Source: Tannerella sp.
Lineage (GTDB): Bacteria > Bacteroidota > Bacteroidia > Bacteroidales > Tannerellaceae
DNA length: 9,686 nucleotides
Direction of reading: 5' to 3'
NCBI GenBank assembly: GCA_031288935.1
Contig: JAITQL010000194.1
Span: 1-9,686, forward strand
Shown: positions 6,176-9,686 of the stretch, in pieces
Position numbering within the stretch: the stretch's first letter is position 1
Layout: the number at the start of each line of letters is the position of its first letter
Translations under genes and position numbers: made by a program
Notes under the pieces: generated by a model
The model's input: only the letters and a program-made list of their open reading frames with translations
Databases searched by the model: none
What the model was told of the DNA's origin: nothing

Positions 6176-8224
6176 TTATTGCGTCTCCAGCCACCGGTTT
6201 TTTTTCGGGCCAATCTCTGCGACGGGGATCGGTTGCAGACCGTATTTGGCCAGCTCCTCCGGCGTGCAGAAGGCCTCGATTCCTTTTCCGCCGGCGTCCA
6301 GCTCCGTATTGTTCCGCACGGTCTGGCAGTCCTGCTTATTCCGGAATGTCTGTTTGCAGGAAACAATCAGGTTGTCGGTTACGATGTTCGCGTCGGCATT
6401 CTGGCGGATGTCGTTCTTCAGTTCGGGATACTTCTGCTGATAGGCTTCGGAGCGGATGTCGACCTCCTGATACAGTTTCTTCCGAACGTCGGGGTTGTCC
6501 AGTTCCCTCTGCCAGCGTTCTTCGCCCCAGGACGAGAAGGTGACGGCAAAGGGACATTGGTAGAAGACGTTGTTTTCAATACGGTTGTCCTTGCCGCCGT
6601 GAATCTGCACGCCGCCAAAGTCTGCCGCGCCGCAGCGCTCGAACAGGTTGCCGAAGACCGACATGCCGGAGATCATGTCGTCGAACCGGACGCCTGCCGC
6701 GCCGTGGCGTGTTCCGCCGGCAATGTCCGACCAGCGGTTGTAGCGAATCACCACGCCGCGATAGGACGGATTGTACCACATGTCGATACCGCCCTGGTCG
6801 TCCGATTCGTTGACGACCTGGCTGACTTCGTTGTACTCGACGAGGAAATCGTTTCCTTCCAGTCGCATGGCCGACGAGGAGGAATGGCGGAAACGGTTGT
6901 TGGCGATGCGGATGCCACAGCCCGTCAGATGGACGGCCGGTTCGTAGGTGCGCTGAAAGAGCGAGAAGTTTTCTACTGCCGTATGCTCCACGAAATGCCC
7001 GCAGGGGGTAAGAGTCTTGCGGTCGCCGCCCACGATTTTGAATCCGCCGTGGCCGAAGGTCGACAGGTAGCAGCCGTTTGCGCCGTGCGCCGTCCCGCCG
7101 GTGATGTGAACGCCGTCCCGTCCGAAGCGTTCGATCCGGCAACCGGACAGCAGCATGTGCGCGCCCCCGTGGATCAGGACGGCCGAACCCCGGCCGTCCC
7201 GGAAGGTCAGTCCGTCCAGCGTGAGATACGAACAGTCTTCGGCTACCAGCATGTAGGGATCGCCGAAGCAGGACAGCCGCACTTCCGCCTGCGCCGGGTC
7301 GACGCCCTCCGGCGGATACCAGTAAAGCTTGCCGCTCGACCGGCTCAGGTACCATTCGCCGGGACTGTCGATTTCGCAATACAGGTTGAGGCCGAAATAC
7401 CGCAAACTGTCCTTGAAGCCGGAACGGTGGAACGGCTCGCGCAGATACGCCGTGCGCGTGGCGGTATCCCAGCGTTCCGCCGCCTGGTACTCGTCGCTCC
7501 AGTCCCAGTACCAGTAACCGCCCAGCCGGACGTCTTCTTCCTGCGCCCACCGGTCCTGGTAAGCGTCCAGGTACTCGAAAACGCCTTCTTTCGTGCCGTG
7601 CACGGCGATGTAGGTTTTCGGCAATTCGGTGTCGCCCCTGGCTTTTCCGGCGCGGACAAATCCGCGGTTCGGCCAGCGCGCCAGCGTCTGGAGCTGCCCG
7701 TTACAGATCAGGTCGGGACGCCTGCCCGGAATGCCCAGCTCGTATTCAATGCCGGTCATCTTCTGTTCGTCGGTGGGATCGCCGAAATCGGTGACGCCTG
7801 CCGCACGGAGGTCAGTCACGTACACCTTCCCGTGCACGGCGGGATCAAGTCCGGCCAGTGCGTCCGCATCCTCCAGCCTTGTCCATTGCGTAATGACTTT
7901 ACTGCCCGTAAAGACGGGCGTTTCGCCGTCCGCCGCCCTGTATACGACGGGCGCCTGCTCGCTGCCCGAATCTTCGGCAGTCAGTTTGACCGTCTTTTCC
8001 AGCGGATATTCGCCGCCTCTGAAATACACCGTTACCTTTCGCCCCGGTTTTTCCTTCAGGACGGCGCGCACGGCGTTTCGCGCGCCTTCGAGGCTTTGCA
8101 GCGGTTCGGACTTCGTTCCGGCATGGCGGTCGTTCCCGTCCGCAGACACATACAAGCGGACGCCTTCGTTGCACGAGGCAAAGAGCAGAAGGGCGCCCAG
8201 CAGAAAACAAGATATACGTTTCAT
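6176..8224 (-). CDS. Right-handed beta-helix lipoprotein, GH141-like
   Basis: This is a predicted surface or periplasmic polysaccharide-acting enzyme of 682 residues. A lipoprotein signal peptide ends FAS before Cys18. Residues about 24-53 carry the YVSADGNDRHAGT...LEGARNAVR pattern that opens GH141-type proteins. An inserted region holds GGYWYWDWSDEY (near 235-246) and GEWYL (289-293) followed by GKLYWYPPEG. Parallel beta-helix coils run from about 330 to 610, with repeated Gly, Asn and aromatic turns. The C-terminus (GLQPIPVAEIG) also resembles that family. Acidic candidates for catalysis include E473, D475, D476, D481, D515 and D516; I cannot assign which are catalytic. Known GH141 members include an alpha-L-fucosidase acting on rhamnogalacturonan II and xylanases, so the substrate here is open. 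It follows the phosphoesterase gene by 26 bp and ends in a strong terminator. No SusC/SusD pair or other glycosidase lies in the window. Confidence 0.88.
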   Translation of the reverse strand: MKRISCFLLGALLLFASCNEGVRLYVSADGNDRHAGTKSEPLQSLEGARNAVRAVLKEKPGRKVTVYFRGGEYPLEKTVKLTAEDSGSEQAPVVYRAADGETPVFTGSKVITQWTRLEDADALAGLDPAVHGKVYVTDLRAAGVTDFGDPTDEQKMTGIEYELGIPGRRPDLICNGQLQTLARWPNRGFVRAGKARGDTELPKTYIAVHGTKEGVFEYLDAYQDRWAQEEDVRLGGYWYWDWSDEYQAAERWDTATRTAYLREPFHRSGFKDSLRYFGLNLYCEIDSPGEWYLSRSSGKLYWYPPEGVDPAQAEVRLSCFGDPYMLVAEDCSYLTLDGLTFRDGRGSAVLIHGGAHMLLSGCRIERFGRDGVHITGGTAHGANGCYLSTFGHGGFKIVGGDRKTLTPCGHFVEHTAVENFSLFQRTYEPAVHLTGCGIRIANNRFRHSSSSAMRLEGNDFLVEYNEVSQVVNESDDQGGIDMWYNPSYRGVVIRYNRWSDIAGGTRHGAAGVRFDDMISGMSVFGNLFERCGAADFGGVQIHGGKDNRIENNVFYQCPFAVTFSSWGEERWQRELDNPDVRKKLYQEVDIRSEAYQQKYPELKNDIRQNADANIVTDNLIVSCKQTFRNKQDCQTVRNNTELDAGGKGIEAFCTPEELAKYGLQPIPVAEIGPKKNRWLETQ

Positions 8225-8250
8225 AGCACAAAAAATGTATTGATTTGAAA

Positions 8251-9093
8251 TTAGTTCAATGCGTGAAAGTCCCAGTCGAACGGACGGTGACCGGGGTAGA
8301 GGGTCAGCAGCCTGAATCCGGCCGGATGCCGGTCGAAGTTCCGACCGGTCGTTTCGCCGTTCAGGATAGCGATGCGATGATGGTTCCGCCGGGCTGTCCG
8401 GTGCGTATGTCCGGCCAGCCAGACCGTCACGCCGCCCTCTTCGGCCTCGCGAAGCAGGTCTGCCCGCATCGCTTTGGGCAGATTAAAGTATTCGTCGGCT
8501 TCGTCCGCGGACGAAATAAAAGGCGGCACGTGCGTCAGCAGGATCACGGGCTGTCCGTTTTCCTTCGCCCGTTGCAGGGCGTCGCGCAGGAGCCGGTCGT
8601 GCCGTTCGCGTTCCTCCGCAGGCGCTTCCCGCCACAACTGCGAATTGGCGGAAACAATCAGCCGCCCCTTGCATGTCATCGTCCGGAAGTCGTTGCCGAA
8701 GAAAGAACGGTAACGCTGCAATCCCTCCGCGGTGACCGGATCCGGCAGGTCGTGATTCCCCGCCGTCAGCAGCACCGGCGCCTCGAGCCGGGCGATGGCC
8801 TGCAGGAAAATGGCTATCGACGGCTCGTCGCCGATGTCGTTCACCATATCGCCCGCCACGATCACCACATCCGGTTTCAGCGCGTTGATTTGCTGAACAG
8901 CCTTCTCCAGCCGCGCTATATCGGCCTCCAGGCCGTCCTCTCCGAATCCGAGCTGCGGATCGCACAACTGCACCAGTCGCATCACCGAATCCGTCTCCGC
9001 GGATTTGGAAGAAGAGACCTCCGAGGTTTGTCCCGCCGCATACCGGAAGAACAGGAGAGCTGCAAAAAAAATAATCGTTCCACTTTTCATCAT
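8251..9093 (-). CDS. Exported calcineurin-fold metallophosphoesterase, CPPED1-like
   Basis: This is a predicted binuclear-metal phosphoesterase of 280 residues. A Sec signal peptide (residues 1-21, ending AAG before Gln22) suggests periplasmic location. The metallophosphoesterase motifs appear in order: D45-P-Q47, G81-D82, G112-N-H-D115, T187-H188 and G228-H-T-H231. The first motif is D-x-Q rather than the usual D-x-H. This and several other stretches (GNHD followed by PVTAEGL, NSQLW, HVPPF, DEYFNLPKAMR) closely resemble what I recall of eukaryotic CPPED1/CSTP1, a phosphatase reported to act on phosphoprotein. The natural substrate here is unknown. ATG codons at 9093 and 9090 are both possible starts. 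A -7 promoter element lies at 9119-9126. The beta-helix gene follows 26 bp after the stop, so the two form an operon whose products both leave the cytoplasm. Confidence 0.92.
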   Translation of the reverse strand: MMKSGTIIFFAALLFFRYAAGQTSEVSSSKSAETDSVMRLVQLCDPQLGFGEDGLEADIARLEKAVQQINALKPDVVIVAGDMVNDIGDEPSIAIFLQAIARLEAPVLLTAGNHDLPDPVTAEGLQRYRSFFGNDFRTMTCKGRLIVSANSQLWREAPAEERERHDRLLRDALQRAKENGQPVILLTHVPPFISSADEADEYFNLPKAMRADLLREAEEGGVTVWLAGHTHRTARRNHHRIAILNGETTGRNFDRHPAGFRLLTLYPGHRPFDWDFHALN

Positions 9094-9118
9094 ACTCTGT
9101 TACTTTATGAATTTCCGG

Positions 9119-9126
9119 CAAAGATA
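9119..9126 (-). promoter_or_regulatory. -7 promoter element of the phosphoesterase operon
   Basis: TATCTTTG on the minus strand matches TAnnTTTG exactly, 25 bp before the ATG at 9093. No TTTG -33 box is found at the expected 19-21 bp spacing. The promoter may be weak or need an activator. The missing -33 region falls in the adjoining coding remnant, which suggests the junction at about 9127 altered the original upstream sequence. Confidence 0.5.
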
Positions 9127-9261
9127 CGAAAAAGTTCTTTTGCGCCGCAGCTTCCGCCGGGAGACTACACGTGTTACATCCTCGCGCGGTATTCCGGAGG
9201 CAGTTACCGGCTGAACGAACCGCGCCGTCTCACGTATGGCACGGTACTGAAAGTATTGTGA
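9127..9261 (+). pseudogene. Probable 3' coding remnant of an unidentified secreted or surface protein
   Basis: A plus-strand frame ending in TGA at 9259-9261 reads like a genuine protein C-terminus. It includes LPPGDYTCYILARYSGG, then SYRLNEPRRLTYG and TVLKVL. The alternating polar and hydrophobic pattern with G-D-Y and S-G-G turns is typical of the last strands of a beta-sandwich domain, as in Bacteroidota surface proteins. The codons are GC-rich at third positions like the neighbouring genes. No start codon or upstream domain precedes it: the frame continues upstream only as the antisense of the phosphoesterase gene. The simplest reading is that the 5' part of an older plus-strand gene was lost when the phosphoesterase operon came to lie here. 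It could also be a chance open frame. Confidence 0.4.
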
Positions 9262-9264
9262 CCG

Positions 9265-9280
9265 GCACGCGGTAACGTGC
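9265..9280 (+). repeat. Small inverted repeat just after the plus-strand remnant
   Basis: GCACG (9265-9269) and CGTGC (9276-9280) are perfect 5-bp arms around CGGTAA. The repeat begins 3 bp after the stop at 9261. It could be the leftover stem of that gene's terminator, but no T-tract follows. Confidence 0.25.
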
Positions 9281-9297
9281 GAGGTGCGGCAGAAATG

Positions 9298-9327
9298 AAA
9301 AGGCCGGGGCGACCCTTTGCGGTCGCC
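9298..9327 (-). terminator. Hairpin between the two convergent coding remnants, candidate terminator
   Basis: On the minus strand, GGCGACC (9321-9327) and GGTCGCC (9308-9314) form a perfect 7-bp stem with a 6-nt loop. Six further bases (CCGGCC) separate it from a run of four T (9298-9301). It sits 16 bp below the minus-strand stop at 9344. The offset T-run makes it a weak candidate. Confidence 0.45.
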
Positions 9328-9343
9328 ACGAAGTTGAAAAGAG

Positions 9344-9442
9344 TTATTTGAGATGTTGGTTTACACGCTGTTTCCAGAGGGATTCGGATTGCCAGCCGTT
9401 AAGTAACGTAAAATAAATAACCTGTAAAAGATTGTTTGCCGA
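9344..9442 (-). pseudogene. Possible 3' coding remnant, unidentified protein
   Basis: A minus-strand frame ending in TAA at 9344-9346 translates to a plausible helical C-terminus, SANNLLQVIYFTLLNG then WQSESLWKQRVNQHLK. It is followed by a terminator-like hairpin. No start codon lies in it, and upstream the frame enters the palindromic element at 9441 and stops at 9587-9589. Removing the element together with one copy of the flanking direct repeat does not restore a long frame, because the bases upstream then carry stops. The protein family is not recognised and the call rests only on the look of the peptide and the downstream hairpin. Confidence 0.3.
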
Positions 9443-9613
9443 CTGTCCCGTTCCCGTAGGGAATATAGCCCGGCAGAAACGCATCGCTCCCGCCTTACCC
9501 GGCATGCCGTCAGGTATGCATCCATTATTACAGGTGGCATACCTGACGGCATGCCGGATTGTGCAGGCGTATTCCTTTCTACCGAGCTATAATCCCTACC
9601 GGGATTGTTTGCC
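9430..9613. mobile_element. Palindromic MITE/BIME-like element flanked by 11-bp direct repeats
   Basis: GATTGTTTGCC occurs at 9430-9440 and again in the same orientation at 9603-9613, like a target-site duplication. Between them, 9441-9602 is a nested palindrome. The central arms (9499-9519 and 9537-9557) are perfect over 21 bp around a 17-nt loop. Outer arms (9457-9479 and 9576-9598) match at 20 of 23 positions, and share TAGGGA, TATAGC and AGAAA. Each outer arm also overlaps a small local hairpin: TTCCC-gta-GGGAA at 9451-9463 and AATCCC-tacc-GGGATT at 9591-9606. There is no transposase gene, so any mobility would be non-autonomous. An 11-bp duplication is on the long side, and the right copy overlaps the right local hairpin by 4 bp. 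A processed REP-pair type repeat is the main alternative. Confidence 0.55.
9499..9557. repeat. Perfect 21-bp inverted repeat, core of the palindromic element
   Basis: The arms at 9499-9519 and 9537-9557 are exact reverse complements, rich in GCATGC-type sequence, with a 17-nt AT-leaning loop (9520-9536). As RNA it would form a very stable stem from either strand. Neither strand has a T-tract right after the stem, so intrinsic termination is not the obvious role. Confidence 0.9.
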
Positions 9614-9686
9614 TGTTGTTATCACTTGTTTATTTTTCATCCCTATGAATTAACCCGTCTCCGTTCGGCGAAGTCTCCGGCCTTCG
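9614..9686. other. Non-coding right edge with no supported gene
   Basis: All three minus-strand frames entering from the window edge stop before the palindromic element (stops at 9650, 9643 and 9629). A short frame beginning ATGAAAAATAAACAAG at 9640 runs only 14 codons, ending inside the element. GTCTCCG occurs at 9657-9663 and 9673-9679, a 16-bp period that may continue outside the window. The 3' end of a minus-strand gene may lie here, but the visible part is too short to say. Confidence 0.3.

Noticed and set aside
6179..8248. A plus-strand open frame of 689 codons antisense to the beta-helix gene.
   Set aside because: It mirrors the codon structure of the real minus-strand gene and has no recognisable domain or start signal.
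8225..8250. A separate promoter for the beta-helix gene in the 26-bp gap, where TACATTTTTTG occurs on the minus strand.
   Set aside because: It does not match TAnnTTTG with correct spacing and lies too close to the start codon. Co-transcription with the phosphoesterase gene is simpler.
9361..9552. A minus-strand open frame of 63 codons through the palindromic element.
   Set aside because: Most of it is translation of the inverted-repeat core, and no promoter or ribosome-binding site is visible.
9457..9598. An invertible phase-variation switch, because inverted repeats of about 23 bp flank a segment of about 96 bp.
   Set aside because: The interior is itself mostly palindromic, so inversion would change little. 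No promoter element lies inside and no recombinase gene is present.
9430..9613. A CRISPR array, suggested by repeated short palindromes.
   Set aside because: The similar units are inverted rather than direct, there are only two, the spacing does not fit repeat-spacer structure, and no cas gene is present.

Overview
The window looks like a GC-rich member of the order Bacteroidales; the genus is not resolved. Three things point there. Three minus-strand genes carry the Bacteroidota-type promoter element TAnnTTTG, in one case with a well-spaced TTTG box. Two lipoprotein signals end in the Ser-Cys pattern common in the group. One gene resembles the GH141-type beta-helix proteins of gut Bacteroidales. 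All confidently called genes lie on the minus strand, so the biological reading direction is from high to low coordinates.

Region 1 (about 4701 down to 1) is a heavy-metal efflux locus. A promoter at 4670-4701 drives a small His-rich two-helix membrane protein (4304-4648). A 104-bp spacer with two inverted repeats follows, then a CzcB/CusB-like lipoprotein adaptor (3084-4199), and 3 bp later a CzcA-type RND pump (1-3080) whose C-terminus runs off the window. The pump's TM4 carries the DFG..VDGA....E signature of divalent-cation pumps, and two of the three CusA copper/silver methionines are replaced. A Zn/Co/Cd/Ni-type substrate is therefore more likely than Cu/Ag. No outer-membrane factor is visible.

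Region 2 (about 6079 down to 4684) holds a single-gene unit: a 419-residue protein of unknown function with its own promoter. An AT-rich imperfect inverted repeat begins at its stop codon and also contains part of the next promoter.

Region 3 (about 9126 down to 6113) is a two-gene operon. It encodes an exported calcineurin-fold phosphoesterase resembling eukaryotic CPPED1, then a beta-helix lipoprotein resembling GH141 glycosidases, and closes with a strong intrinsic terminator. Both products are predicted to leave the cytoplasm, so they may act on the same extracytoplasmic, possibly phosphate-bearing, glycan.

Region 4 (9127-9686) has no intact gene. It holds a probable 3' coding remnant on the plus strand (to 9261), a possible 3' coding remnant on the minus strand (9344-9442), a hairpin between them, and a long nested palindrome (9441-9602) bracketed by 11-bp direct repeats. 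The last looks like a MITE- or BIME-like element. The region reads as a small scrapyard next to the phosphoesterase operon.
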